Counted from the stretch's first letter, positions 1-10,150 are shown. The stretch is 64,000 nt of DNA from G965195345 sp965277625 (GCA_965277625.1 OZ255827.1:62001-126000), one strand, 5' to 3'. Made by a program: numbers and translations. Notes: generated by a model from the letters alone, not told the origin.

Positions 1-523
1 AAAATTTGAATAAATGCTTCGGTGGTTTTTTACTTTGACTTGTTGAATTTGACATTAATCAAATAGTTATCTATGGAAGTTTTATCAAATACGACTCATT
101 CCTATAAGTTGATGTTATAGAAATTCAATCTTAACGACACTTTATCATTGCAAAAAATATTTTGCTTAGAATTGCTGCTTTTTTGTAGGCTTGTTGGGGA
201 GGGGCAACAACTTCATCCACTAATGATTCCAGCTGTTCAACCTTGATAGTGAATACTGGCACTGATTATCAAGTTGGGACGGGGATACAATGTGCCCCAG
301 TTCGATGACATCGTTACTCATCCAAGCCTTAATCTTGACAACAACATTAGCATAATTGCTTCTAATAACAATCAACTGAGGTGTCGAACATACAAAAAAA
401 TAAAGCACGATCACATCTAAAAGTCAATGCTCTAATGTCCAATAGGCATTCAACTTGGAAGTCATCCAAATCCGTTCAGATTGATACTAATTAAGGGTTC
501 AACAAGACACTAGTTACCTGACC
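1..523 (+). repeat. Repeated spacer with decayed coding relic, left of P1
   Basis: No intact gene is visible. The first 400 bases are a degenerate copy of sequence found again near 20,170-20,560, 38,690-39,060 and 41,940-42,200; all share the stretch around GCAACAACTTCATCCACTAA (here about 205-224). Translated on the plus strand it gives coding-like pieces broken by stops and frameshifts, so it looks like a dead gene fragment. From about 408 to 523 lies a second block that follows the stem-loop of most propeller genes. Short ORFs here are not credible genes. Confidence 0.6.
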
Positions 524-552
524 CAGCACTGCCTTGTTTAATGACGATGCTG
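524..552 (-). terminator. Degenerate stem-loop after P1
   Basis: This is the P1 copy of the stem-loop that follows all eight propeller genes. The core CAGCA/TGCTG is kept but the rest of the stem is mismatched, and no T-run follows on the minus strand. It is probably a weak or dead terminator. Confidence 0.4.
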
Positions 553-593
553 AGACGAATAATTTAAGACGAGGGGACAGTTTTGCTGAATAT

Positions 594-2618
594 TTAGTAC
601 AGGTAAACTGCTTCTGCACCGCGGCTTCCTACAGCAAGGGTATTGCCATTATTACTTATGCTCACTGAATTTCCAAAAACAGCTCTACGAGAAGGGGCAG
701 TGGCTTTGATATAGGCTTGTTGAGCCCAAGCACCATTAACAAACTCAAACACATAGGATGCGCCCGAATTATTTGTGCCATTATCATCTACGCCTCCAAA
801 ATCTCTGGCTGAACCATCCTCTAGACGAGCACCTAAAGCAAGGGTATTGCCATCTGCACTTAAACTCACAGATTGACCAAAGAAATCGTCCAGCCCTGTA
901 TTTGATGCTTTGATGTACGCTTGTTGTGCCCAAGTATTAGAACCTAGACTGAAGCGGAATACATACACCGCCCCTGAATCAGAAGCAGTATTATCATCTT
1001 GCGCCCTATTAACACCCGTTGAGGAGCCATCCTCATGCAGAGCTCCCACTGCAAGGGTGTTGCCATCTGCACTTAAACTCACAGACTCGCCAAAGCCATC
1101 ATCAGCCCCTGTATTAGATGCTTTGATGTACGCTTGTTGTGCCCAAGTGCTGGAAGCCATATTGAAGCGGAATACATACACCGCCCCTGAATCAGAAGCA
1201 GTATTATCATCCTGCGCCCCATTAACACCAGTCGATGAGCTTCCCTCACCACCAGCTCCTACCGCAAGGGTATTACCATTAGTGCTCAAGCTCACAGAAA
1301 CTCCAAAGAATTCACGATCACCAGTATTTGAAGCTTTGATGTATGCTTGTTGAGCCCAGATGCTGGAAATCGTGTTGAAGCGTAATAAATATACCGCGCC
1401 TGAACCATTAAAGTTATTATTCTGCACCCCATTAACACCAGTCGATGAGCTTCCCTCACCGACAGCTCCCACTGCAAGGGCATTGCCATCGCCATTTAGA
1501 CTGACACTAAAGCCAAATAGGTCGTTCGCCCCTGTATTGGATGCTTTAATATATGCTTGTTGAAACCACGTAGCATCAATGCGACGGAATACATACACCG
1601 CCCCTGAATTTAAAGCAGTATTATCCTCCTGTGCCCCATTAACACCAATCGATGAGCTTCCTTCAAACAAAGCGCCCACCGCAAGGGTATTGCCATCTCC
1701 GCTTAAACTCACAGACACGCCAAAATTATCGCCCGCCCCTGTATTGGATGCTTTTATGTATGCTTGTTGGGACCACGCACCACCCATTCGACGAAATATA
1801 TACACCGCCCCTGAACCAGAAGCACTATTATCATCCTGCGCCCCATTAACACCAGTCAATGAGCTTCCTTCATTATATCCCCCTACAGCTAATGTATCGC
1901 CATCACCGCTTAAACTCACAGACCCGCCAAATTCATCAAATCTATCAGTGTTACTCGCTTGCAAACGACCAATCATGCTGTTTAGCTGCGCATTAGTCAA
2001 GGAGACTGTGTTATGACGGAATGAAGTACCACAAGATGATGTTGCATTACAAGTTCTCACTGCATATTGTGGATTGGTAACATTTGGAATGTACCGGTGT
2101 AAGGCAACCAAAGCTTGCGCTGTTGTCTGTCTAATATTAGTGCTATTGGGACTGACCACAATACCCCTAGTACTTAAGTCCGTAAAACTTGAAGTGCCAT
2201 CAGGATTGCTTTGTAATTGATAACGCGTCGCAGTTGAGATCGCACTCCAAGCAAAATTAATGGTCTTAATACCAGTGGTTACAACTAAGGTTCTGCTTGA
2301 TGCTGAAGAGGTTGGTGGTGTGTTGCTAATGCTACTGCTAATGCTACTGCTAATGCTACTGCTGCTGCTACTGCTAAAGATGCTGCTAATGATGCTGCTA
2401 CTGCTACTGCTACTGCTACTGCTGCTGCTACTGCTAATGATGCTGCAAGCAGACAATAATGCAGATAGCATAATGGTTGCACCTATGGTACCCAACGCGC
2501 GTCGATTCAATACCTTGAATGCGTGAGAGATTTCACTGATAAAAGCCAGAATAGATCGACTGACCGCATGCTTTTGAAGCAATGATCCGATAGACAATTT
2601 TGAGAATAATTTATACAT
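594..2618 (-). CDS. P1: seven-bladed FG-GAP propeller lipoprotein, no stalk
   Basis: Predicted surface lipoprotein of 674 residues. The ORF can be read 14 codons further upstream, but the start at 2618 gives the MYKLF N-terminus shared by all eight paralogs and places the lipobox LLSAC at Cys58. The order is: 57-residue signal peptide; a very long Ser/Ile linker (about 59-107); an FN3-like domain with a Cys pair (TCNATSSC); then seven FG-GAP-like blades from about residue 215, each with a core like FGxSVSLSGDGNTLAVGA, ending in VYLY. Gly follows no lipobox Cys here; Ser does, so there is no inner-membrane Asp signal and the outer membrane is likely. The ligand is unknown. No Shine-Dalgarno sequence is obvious. 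The family assignment is firm; a role in adhesion or binding is inference. Confidence 0.88.
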   Translation of the reverse strand: MYKLFSKLSIGSLLQKHAVSRSILAFISEISHAFKVLNRRALGTIGATIMLSALLSACSIISSSSSSSSSSSSSSIISSIFSSSSSSSISSSISSSISNTPPTSSASSRTLVVTTGIKTINFAWSAISTATRYQLQSNPDGTSSFTDLSTRGIVVSPNSTNIRQTTAQALVALHRYIPNVTNPQYAVRTCNATSSCGTSFRHNTVSLTNAQLNSMIGRLQASNTDRFDEFGGSVSLSGDGDTLAVGGYNEGSSLTGVNGAQDDNSASGSGAVYIFRRMGGAWSQQAYIKASNTGAGDNFGVSVSLSGDGNTLAVGALFEGSSSIGVNGAQEDNTALNSGAVYVFRRIDATWFQQAYIKASNTGANDLFGFSVSLNGDGNALAVGAVGEGSSSTGVNGVQNNNFNGSGAVYLLRFNTISSIWAQQAYIKASNTGDREFFGVSVSLSTNGNTLAVGAGGEGSSSTGVNGAQDDNTASDSGAVYVFRFNMASSTWAQQAYIKASNTGADDGFGESVSLSADGNTLAVGALHEDGSSTGVNRAQDDNTASDSGAVYVFRFSLGSNTWAQQAYIKASNTGLDDFFGQSVSLSADGNTLALGARLEDGSARDFGGVDDNGTNNSGASYVFEFVNGAWAQQAYIKATAPSRRAVFGNSVSISNNGNTLAVGSRGAEAVYLY
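2326..2452 (-). repeat. In-frame trinucleotide tract encoding the poly-Ser linker of P1
   Basis: About 125 bases made mostly of alternating AGC/AGT codons (ACTGCT units on the plus strand) with a few Ile and Phe codons. The period is a multiple of three, so slippage would change linker length without breaking the frame. Shorter copies sit at the same place in P5 (about 35,288-35,316), P6 (37,734-37,762), P7 (40,981-41,014) and P8 (44,173-44,200). Confidence 0.85.
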
Positions 2619-2686
2619 AATAATTAACTTTATTTTATTAATTTGGTTAGCTGAACACATATAACTAAAATTTATAGAAATGCACG

Positions 2687-2719
2687 GCGCATTGTATGAG
2701 AATTAATATAATTATGTTT
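2687..2719 (-). promoter_or_regulatory. Conserved upstream element of P1
   Basis: A GCGC-ATTGTA-TGAG block on the plus strand gives a -10-like TACAAT on the minus strand (2691-2696), 73 bases before the P1 start codon. The same block at the same distance precedes all eight paralogs, which suggests a promoter with a fixed leader. The upstream box ACTTATGCAA seen in P2-P8 is poorly kept here. Confidence 0.45.
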
Positions 2720-3107
2720 AATATATTTAATATTTAATGATTATGTTTAAAAATTATGGAAGTTGTTTTATTTAGCGACATTCTTTAACTTTGCTGACTC
2801 AAAAAGCAAAACGTAGCATAAGCGATTAACATATAGGCGACCATCTTTAGGTCACAGCATTCGCTAAGAATGATGTCGTATTAGGTTTTTAAAACTACCG
2901 TACAGAAAACGGTCATGAATTGACTACGGATGGTGCAACTGTTGGTGTCTGTTTTTAGCAATCTTTAAGCTTTTCAGCATCAGAACATGATGAAAAATTA
3001 GAGCCTATGTTTAACATGAATCTAAACACCGCTTAGTTTATACAAATTTCGAAAAATATTGAGTGTTAGCCTAAGGGGCAAAATGTATATTATTCCCTTA
3101 ATTTTGC
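2720..3107 (+). pseudogene. Decayed coding relic between P1 and the first protease
   Basis: One frame reads AKND..., then a run like ENGHELTTDGATVGVC, interrupted by stops. The same reading, damaged in different ways, recurs in the spacers before P4, P5, P6 and P7. It looks like the 5' part of a gene family that once lay on the plus strand between the propeller genes. The parent protein was not recognised. Confidence 0.45.
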
Positions 3108-3553
3108 TTGCAATCAACAGCCTCTGACAAAACATGCCACGAGGATCCAATTATTCTCTCGAACCATGGCTTTACAGTTCATCCCTGAACAAACATCGGT
3201 TGATTTACTGCGTCAACAATCCCCAAATATAGATGCATCAAAAGCCTTTAGTTTTACAATAAATGTGACGTGTCCCGCTTACCAAGCATTTCCAGGGGAG
3301 GCATGGTGATTTTCAAACCACAATGGAACAGCAACCGTATCTATCTTTGGACACAATCCATTTCATTAGCCACAGGTGTTGATAGAAAGTTTGAATATGT
3401 GGATGATTGCGACACCTGCAGCTGTAAAAGCTTTGCATACAACAAAAAGAATTCATGAATACCAAGCCGTTGTTTCTAACACTTTGTAGCAATCTGTCAC
3501 CACTAACTGAAAAGTGTATGTCTATAATATGGTAAGTTATAATCAATTCGGCT
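3108..3553 (+). pseudogene. Decayed coding relic directly before protease 1
   Basis: Conceptual plus-strand translation gives pieces such as DLLRQQSPNIDASKAFSFT, YQAFPG, NHNGTATVSIFGHNP and TPAAVKALHTTKRIHEYQAV, joined only across frameshifts and stops. A second copy with different lesions lies at 7548-7972 before protease 2, so the relic was duplicated together with the protease gene. The product was not recognised. Confidence 0.6.
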
Positions 3554-6500
3554 ATGGAATCAATCTTAATTAAACAGATTAAATTAAACGCAAAAAAATA
3601 TCTTGCTTTTATAACAGTTTGTTTGTTGACAAGCTGTGGAGGTTCTGGTGGTGGACAGCCTACTACTGCTTTGGTTGTAGATGCTGGCCCAGATCAGCAA
3701 GTTTCCCCAGGTAGTTTAGTGCGTCTCTCAGGGATGGTTATTCCCGCTTCACAGTCTGTGATGTGGTCTCAAGTGTCAGGTACAAGTGTTACATTTAATA
3801 GGATTGCAACCGCCGCCACCACTTTCATTGCACCCGTTTCAACACAAACCCAGACCTTAGTCTTTAGGCTCACAGTAACCGATCTAAATGGCGTGAGCAC
3901 TTCTGATATAGTCTCAATCATGGTATTAGCTGCTAGCGTGAGGGCTGATCCACAATTGAGCGTCTCATCAAAAAGCATTACCATCGCTTTAAATAGCACG
4001 GCGCTTAATACAGTGGCCACAGTCAGCTCAGGTCAAATAACCTATGTCAGCGCTGACAGTCAAACGGTTTCAATAGACTCTATGACTGGGGTATTCACTG
4101 GGCTACGTGCTTTTACTGGCTCTCAGCCCCCAATACAAATCACCGTTTCTCAGGCACAGACCACCATGCACGCAGCAGCCATAGCAACCTTCACCGTAAC
4201 AGTCCAACCTCTTACTACTACTTCGGTTGTGAATGCTGGGATAGATCAGCAAGTTTTACCTGGCAGTTTAGTACGACTTTCAGGTTCGGTTATGCCCGCT
4301 TCGCAATCTGTGCTGTGGTCTCAAGTGTCAGGTACAAGTGTTGCCTTAAGCGCTGTTGCAACCACAACCATCACCTTTGTCGCACCCATTTCAACACAAG
4401 CCCAAACCTTGGTCTTTAGACTCACATCAACGGATACCAACGGCATAGCCTCTTCTGATACAGTCTCAATCATGGTATTAGGTGCTGTCGTGAGGGCTGA
4501 TCCACAATTGAGCGTCTCATCAAAAAGCATTACCATCGCTTTAAATAGCACGGCGATTAACACAGTAGCAACAGTCAGTTCAGGTCAAATAACCTATGTC
4601 AGCGCTGACAGTCAAACGGTTTCAATAGACCCAAACACTGGGGTATTCACTGGACTACGTGCTTTTTCTGGCACTCAGCCTCCAATACAAATCACCGTTT
4701 CTCAGGCACAAACCACCATGCATACTGCAGCCATAGCAACCTTCACCGTAACAGTCCAACCTCCTCCTCCTACTACTTTGGTTGTAAATGCTGGCCCAGA
4801 TCAACAAGTTTCCCCTGGCAGTCTGGTTCGCCTTTCAGGGACGGTTATGCCTGCATCGCAATCTGTGCTGTGGTCTCAAGTGTCAGGTACAAGTGTTGCC
4901 TTAAGCGCTGTTGCAACCACAACCATCACCTTTGTCGCACCCATTTCAACACAAGTCCAAACCTTGATTTTTAGACTCACATCAACGGATACCAACGGCA
5001 TAGCCACTTCTGATACAGTCTCAATCATGGTATTAGCTGCTGTCATGAGGGCTGATCCACAATTGAGCGTCTCATCAAAAAGCATTACCATCGCTTTAAA
5101 TAGCACGGCGCGTAATACAGTGGCCACAGTCAGCTCAGGTCAAATAACCTATGTCAGCGCTGACAGTCAAACGGTTTCAATAGACCCAAACTCTGGGGTA
5201 TTCACTGGACTACGTACTTTTATTGGCTCTCAGCCCCCAATACAAATCACCGTTACTCAGGCACAAACCACCATGCATGCTGCAGCCTTAGCAACCTTCA
5301 CCGTAACAGTCCAACCTCCTCCTACTACTTTGGTTGTAAATGCTGGCCCAGATCAGCAAGTTTCCCCTGGTAGTCTAGTTCGCCTTTCAGAGTCGGTTAC
5401 ATCTAATATCCCAAACATTGTTCAGTGGTCTCAAGTGTCAGGCACAATCGTTTCATTGAATAGAATTGCAACCGCCGCCACCACTTTCATCGCACCCGTT
5501 TCTACACGAACCCAGACTCTAGTCTTTAGAGTCACAGCAACCGATCTAAATGGGGGAAGCGTTTCCGATACAGTCTCAATCATCGTATTAGCGACTGTGG
5601 GGACTGATCCACAATTAAGCGTTTCATCAAAAACCTTTAACCTCATTATAAATAGCACGGCGCTTAATACAGTGGCGACAGTCAGCTCAGGTCAAATAAC
5701 CTATTTCAGCGCTAACAATCAAACGGTTTCAATAGACCCAAACACTGGGTTAATGAATGGGCTTCTTGCTTTTACTGCCGACTCAATACCTCGACCAACA
5801 ACCCCAGTAGAAATCACCGTTGCCCAAGCACAATCCTCTATGCATGCAGCAGCCGTAGCAACCTTCACCGTATCGGTCCGATTTCCTATTCTAACCAACA
5901 CACCCGATCCTGCACGATGCGCACTTTATACAGCGCCCAATTACATGCCTCAACAGTGGCATTTAAATAATATCAATGACACGGATGTCAATCCCTTAAA
6001 TATCTCCTGCAATAATGGCGCATCAGTTTGTAACGGTCAGGGGGTTCAAGTCCGAGTTGTGGATGCCCCAGTACAAATCTCTCACTGTGACTTAATCAAT
6101 AATTCAAACGGTGATCATTATAATTTTGTCACTGGGTCAACCGGTGTTGAAAGCTCTTTTGATGGTAATCCTTCTGATTCTCATGGCACAGCCGTGGCGG
6201 GGTTGATTGCTGCATCGGCTAACTCAGTCGGTGTGAACGGGGTTGCACCCAATGCAACCATCGGTTCTTACAATCTGCTTTCTTCCAAAGCCCCTGGATC
6301 AACTGAAGTAAATACGATTATTTCAATAACAAATACGATTATTTCAATGACAAGAAACATTGCCAATGTCGCTATCAGCAATAATAGTTGGGGAGCGTTT
6401 AGTCCAAATATATATGTTTTGCCAGCTACGGAAGAACTGGCGCTTCAAACTGGACTGTCGCAAGGTAGAGGTGGGCTTGGCACAATTTATATTTGGGCTG

Positions 6501-7396
6501 CAGGAAATAGTAGAGGCTTCCTCTACGGCAATGATGATGGATATGTCAGTAATCGTTTTATCATTGCTGTGGCCGCCTTGTTGAGAAATGGCAGGTTTAC
6601 CAGCTATTCAACGCCCGGCTCAAATCTATGGATAAGTGCACCAGGCGGAGACTTATCGTGTCCTTCGGAACTAATGTTTACCACCGATTTAGAGGGAACA
6701 CATGGATATAATACCGAATTTACGGCAAGGTCTTCGGACCTGGGGCACGCCGACTATACACGTTGTTTCAATGGAACCTCCTCAGCAGCCCCTGTCGCCG
6801 CTGGTGTGGTTGCATTACTTCTGCAACATTCACCGACTTTAGGCTGGCGGGATGTGCGCGAAATCTTAGCACGATCAGCCGTACAAACCGATCCAACGCA
6901 TTCAGACTGGCAAACCAATATGGCAGGGCTCACCTTTAATCATGACTATGGATTTGGGCGCATTGATACGGCCCGTGCCATCGCCATGGCTTCGACTTGG
7001 CAAAATATCACAACGCCGATGCAAACACTGGTTTCCACTCAAAGCGCCAATCTTAGAATCCCAGAAATGAACACAGCCGGCGTTACCAGTCAACTCATCA
7101 TACAAAACTCAACCATGACGCACATTGAACAACTTGAAGTCATTGTGGATGTCGTGCACACCTATCCTGGCGATTTAACCATTATGCTTTCACACACCTC
7201 TGGTAGTCAAACCACCCGTTCTACTTTGCAAATTACCTTGCCAAGGCTCGGTGAAAATCTTCCTCGTAAGAAGCTCATTTCTAACGCATTTTTTATGGAA
7301 CCTGCGAACGGCACTTGGACGTTGAATATCTCTGACCGAGCCACTTCTGACACAGGCACTATTCGCGGCTGGACACTTAACCTTTATGGACGATAA
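3554..7396 (+). CDS. Protease 1: subtilisin/kexin-like lipoprotein with four PKD modules and a P domain
   Basis: Predicted surface-anchored serine endopeptidase of family S8, 1280 residues. The signal peptide ends in lipobox LLTSC (Cys28), followed by a GGSGGG linker. Four tandem modules of about 185 residues follow (about 40-775). Each pairs a PKD-like domain (AGPDQQV...WSQVSGT) with an Ig-like domain (VSSGQITYVSADSQTVSID). The catalytic domain shows Asp837 in RVVDAPVQ, His877 in DSHGTAVAG, oxyanion Asn985 in AAGNSRG and Ser1076 in NGTSSAAPVAAG. The last 100 residues are a proprotein-convertase P domain (GDLTIMLSHTSG, NGTWTLNISD, GWTLNLYGR). No clear inhibitory propeptide is visible. The ATG at 3554 matches the paralog downstream. 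Substrates are unknown; the neighbouring lipoproteins are an inferred possibility. Confidence 0.92.
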   Translation: MESILIKQIKLNAKKYLAFITVCLLTSCGGSGGGQPTTALVVDAGPDQQVSPGSLVRLSGMVIPASQSVMWSQVSGTSVTFNRIATAATTFIAPVSTQTQTLVFRLTVTDLNGVSTSDIVSIMVLAASVRADPQLSVSSKSITIALNSTALNTVATVSSGQITYVSADSQTVSIDSMTGVFTGLRAFTGSQPPIQITVSQAQTTMHAAAIATFTVTVQPLTTTSVVNAGIDQQVLPGSLVRLSGSVMPASQSVLWSQVSGTSVALSAVATTTITFVAPISTQAQTLVFRLTSTDTNGIASSDTVSIMVLGAVVRADPQLSVSSKSITIALNSTAINTVATVSSGQITYVSADSQTVSIDPNTGVFTGLRAFSGTQPPIQITVSQAQTTMHTAAIATFTVTVQPPPPTTLVVNAGPDQQVSPGSLVRLSGTVMPASQSVLWSQVSGTSVALSAVATTTITFVAPISTQVQTLIFRLTSTDTNGIATSDTVSIMVLAAVMRADPQLSVSSKSITIALNSTARNTVATVSSGQITYVSADSQTVSIDPNSGVFTGLRTFIGSQPPIQITVTQAQTTMHAAALATFTVTVQPPPTTLVVNAGPDQQVSPGSLVRLSESVTSNIPNIVQWSQVSGTIVSLNRIATAATTFIAPVSTRTQTLVFRVTATDLNGGSVSDTVSIIVLATVGTDPQLSVSSKTFNLIINSTALNTVATVSSGQITYFSANNQTVSIDPNTGLMNGLLAFTADSIPRPTTPVEITVAQAQSSMHAAAVATFTVSVRFPILTNTPDPARCALYTAPNYMPQQWHLNNINDTDVNPLNISCNNGASVCNGQGVQVRVVDAPVQISHCDLINNSNGDHYNFVTGSTGVESSFDGNPSDSHGTAVAGLIAASANSVGVNGVAPNATIGSYNLLSSKAPGSTEVNTIISITNTIISMTRNIANVAISNNSWGAFSPNIYVLPATEELALQTGLSQGRGGLGTIYIWAAGNSRGFLYGNDDGYVSNRFIIAVAALLRNGRFTSYSTPGSNLWISAPGGDLSCPSELMFTTDLEGTHGYNTEFTARSSDLGHADYTRCFNGTSSAAPVAAGVVALLLQHSPTLGWRDVREILARSAVQTDPTHSDWQTNMAGLTFNHDYGFGRIDTARAIAMASTWQNITTPMQTLVSTQSANLRIPEMNTAGVTSQLIIQNSTMTHIEQLEVIVDVVHTYPGDLTIMLSHTSGSQTTRSTLQITLPRLGENLPRKKLISNAFFMEPANGTWTLNISDRATSDTGTIRGWTLNLYGR

Positions 7397-7547
7397 CTGA
7401 TAGACAAACGCTTTATCTCATTAGGATTTGCCTGCCATTCATTACCTATAAGCGCTTGCCTTTTTAATCAGGCTTTCAATCGCTCAACAGTATTATGATG
7501 GACAAACCAAGGTAAATATTTACATTAGCCCAAATCATTAATTTTGT
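7397..7547 (+). repeat. Duplicated 3' flank of protease 1
   Basis: This flank matches the flank after protease 2 (10,151-10,300) closely, including GATAGACAAACGC and GACAAACCAAGGTAAAT. It marks the edge of the tandem duplication that made the two proteases. It contains no gene. Confidence 0.7.
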
Positions 7548-7972
7548 TTATGATCAACAGCCTCTGACAAAACATGCCTCAACAATCCATTTCGCTCTCG
7601 AACCCTGACTTTATAGTTCATATCTGATCAAACATCGGAAGATTCACTGCGTCAACAATCCCCAAATTTGAACGCGTCAAAAACCTTTAGCTTTACACAA
7701 AGTGTGACAAGTCCCACTTACCAAGCATTTCCAGGCGGGGTCATTGTTATGTTCAAACCACAAAGGGACACAAACCACCCAATCCAATTCATTAGCCAAA
7801 GGGGTTCATAGAAAGTTTAAATATGTGGATGATTGTGACACCTGCTGGTGTATCAACCTTGCATACGGCAAACAGAATTCATGATTGCCAAGAAGTTATT
7901 TCTGCCACCTTTTGGCAATCTGTTACCACTAACTGAGAAGGGTGTATCTCTACGTAGGTAAGTTATAATCAA
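7548..7972 (+). pseudogene. Decayed coding relic directly before protease 2
   Basis: Second copy of the relic at 3108-3553. Recognisable pieces include TPAGVSTLHTANRIHD and WQSVTTN, with stops and frameshifts at different places from copy one. Because the lesions differ, neither copy is likely to encode a product. Confidence 0.6.
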
Positions 7973-7978
7973 TTGGCT

Positions 7979-10150
7979 ATGGAATCAATCTTAATAAAGC
8001 AAATTAAATTCAACGCAAAACGATATCTTGCTTTAATAATTGTTTGTTTGTTGACAAGCTGTGGGGGTTCTGGTGGTGGACAACCCACTACTACTTTATT
8101 TGTAGATGCTGGCCCAGATCAACAAGTTTTCCCTGGCAGTTTAGTACGCCTTACAGAAACTTACGCAACTAATATCCCACAAATTATTCAGTGGTCTCAA
8201 TTGTCAGGCACAATTGTTTCATTGAATAGCATTTCAACTGCCACCACCACTTTCATCGCACCCGTTTCAACCCAAACCCAAACCTTAGTCTTTAAGCTCA
8301 CAGCAACCGATCTAAATGGGGTGAGCACTTCCGATACAGTCTCCATCATAGTGTTAGTCTCTGGCACAGTTGCAAATCCACAATTAAGTGCTTCATCAAA
8401 AACCTTTTACGTCACTTTAAATAGTACGGCTCTTAATACATTGGCGACAGTCAGTTCAGGCCAGATAAGCTATATCAGTTCTGATAGTCAAACGGTATCA
8501 ATAGATCTGATCACTGGGGTAATGACTGGGCTTCGTGCTTTTACTAACACTTTTTTGATTCGACCCGTGCCCCCAGTACAAATCACCGTTATTCAAGCAC
8601 AAACCACAATGCATGCTGCAGCCGTGGCAACCTTCACCGCAACGGTCCGACATCCTATTTTAAGCAACACCCCCGATCTTGCTCGATGCGCACTTTATAC
8701 AGCAGCCAATTACATGCCTCAACAGTGGCATCTAAATAATACCGATGACACGGATGTCAATCCCTTAAATATCTCCTGCAATAATGGCGCATCGGTTTGT
8801 AACGGTCAGGGGGTTCATGTCCGAGTTGTGGACGCCCCTGTACAAATATCTCACTGTGATTTAATCAATAATATAAACGATGATCATTTTAATTTTGTCA
8901 CAGGGTCAACGGGTGTTGAAAGCACTTTTGACGGCCATCCCACTGATTCTCATGGTACAGCCGTGGCGGGGTTGATTGCTGCATCGGCTAATTCAGTCGG
9001 TATGAATGGCGTTGCACCAAATGCAACCATCGGCTCTTACAATCTGCTTTCTTCCAAAGCCGCTGCATCAGATGCAAATACGATTATTTCAATGACAAGA
9101 AACATCGCCAATGTCGCTATCAGCAATAATAGCTGGGGGCGATCCGATCTGGGTAGTGCTAATATTTTCGTTTTACCAGCTACGCATGAACTGGCGCTTC
9201 AATCTGGACTGTCGCAAGGTCGGGGTGGGCTTGGCACAATTTATATTTGGTCAGGGGGTAATAGTAGAGGCTTTCGCTACGGCAATGATGATGGATATGT
9301 CAGTAATCGTTTTATCATTACTGTGGCCGCCTTATTGAGAAATGGCAGATTCACCAGCTATTCAACGCCCGGCTCAAATCTATGGATAAGTGCACCAGGC
9401 GGAGACTTATCGTGTCCTTCGGAACTAATGTTTACGACCGATTTAGAGGGAACACATGGATATAATACCGAATTTTCGGCAAGGTCTTCGGACCTGGGGC
9501 ACGCCGACTATACACGTTGTTTCAATGGAACTTCCGCAGCAGCCCCTGTCGCCGCTGGTGTGATTGCTTTACTTCTGCAACATTCACCGACTTTAGGCTG
9601 GCGAGATGTGCGCGAAATCTTGGCACGATCAGCCGTACAAACCGATCCAACGAATTCAGACTGGCGAACCAATATGGCGGGACTCACCTTTAATCATAAC
9701 TATGGATTTGGGCGCATTGATGCGGCCCGTGCCATCGCCATGGCTTCAACTTGGCACAATGTCACAACGCCGATGCAAACACTGGTTTCCACTCAAAGCG
9801 CCAATCTTAGAATCCCAGAAATGAACACAGCCGGCGTTACCAGTCACCTCATCATACAAAACTCAACCATGACGCACATTGAACAACTTGAAGTCATTGT
9901 GGATGTCGTGCACACCTATCCTGGTGATTTAACCATTGTGCTTTCACACACCTCTGGTAGTCAAACCACCCGTTCTACTTTGCAAATTACCTTGCCAAGG
10001 CTCGGTGAAAATCTTCCTCGTAAGAAGCTCATTTCTAACGCATTTTTTATGGAACCTGCGAACGGCACTTGGACGTTGAATATCTCTGATCGAGCCACTT
10101 CTGACACAGGCACTATTCGCGGCTGGACACTAAACCTTTATGGACGATAA
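7979..10150 (+). CDS. Protease 2: subtilisin/kexin-like lipoprotein with one PKD module and a P domain
   Basis: Short-stalk paralog of protease 1, 723 residues from the ATG at 7979; a TTG two codons upstream is less likely because protease 1 starts at the same ATG. Lipobox LLTSC is at Cys28. Only one PKD plus Ig-like module is present (about 40-225), and it resembles the fourth module of protease 1 (NIPQIIQWSQ versus NIPNIVQWSQ). The triad is Asp285, His325 and Ser519 (NGTSAAAPVAAG). The P domain is nearly identical to that of protease 1. The protein should act at the outer membrane or outside the cell; the substrate is unknown. Confidence 0.92.
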   Translation: MESILIKQIKFNAKRYLALIIVCLLTSCGGSGGGQPTTTLFVDAGPDQQVFPGSLVRLTETYATNIPQIIQWSQLSGTIVSLNSISTATTTFIAPVSTQTQTLVFKLTATDLNGVSTSDTVSIIVLVSGTVANPQLSASSKTFYVTLNSTALNTLATVSSGQISYISSDSQTVSIDLITGVMTGLRAFTNTFLIRPVPPVQITVIQAQTTMHAAAVATFTATVRHPILSNTPDLARCALYTAANYMPQQWHLNNTDDTDVNPLNISCNNGASVCNGQGVHVRVVDAPVQISHCDLINNINDDHFNFVTGSTGVESTFDGHPTDSHGTAVAGLIAASANSVGMNGVAPNATIGSYNLLSSKAAASDANTIISMTRNIANVAISNNSWGRSDLGSANIFVLPATHELALQSGLSQGRGGLGTIYIWSGGNSRGFRYGNDDGYVSNRFIITVAALLRNGRFTSYSTPGSNLWISAPGGDLSCPSELMFTTDLEGTHGYNTEFSARSSDLGHADYTRCFNGTSAAAPVAAGVIALLLQHSPTLGWRDVREILARSAVQTDPTNSDWRTNMAGLTFNHNYGFGRIDAARAIAMASTWHNVTTPMQTLVSTQSANLRIPEMNTAGVTSHLIIQNSTMTHIEQLEVIVDVVHTYPGDLTIVLSHTSGSQTTRSTLQITLPRLGENLPRKKLISNAFFMEPANGTWTLNISDRATSDTGTIRGWTLNLYGR

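Noticed and set aside
2326..2452. On/off phase variation through the poly-Ser tract
   Set aside because: Units are multiples of three, so changes keep the reading frame.
2260..2526. Leu-rich plus-strand ORF opposite P1 and similar Leu- or Val-rich ORFs opposite P2, P5-P8
   Set aside because: They are the reverse complement of serine and threonine repeat codons; the minus-strand frame is far longer and conserved.
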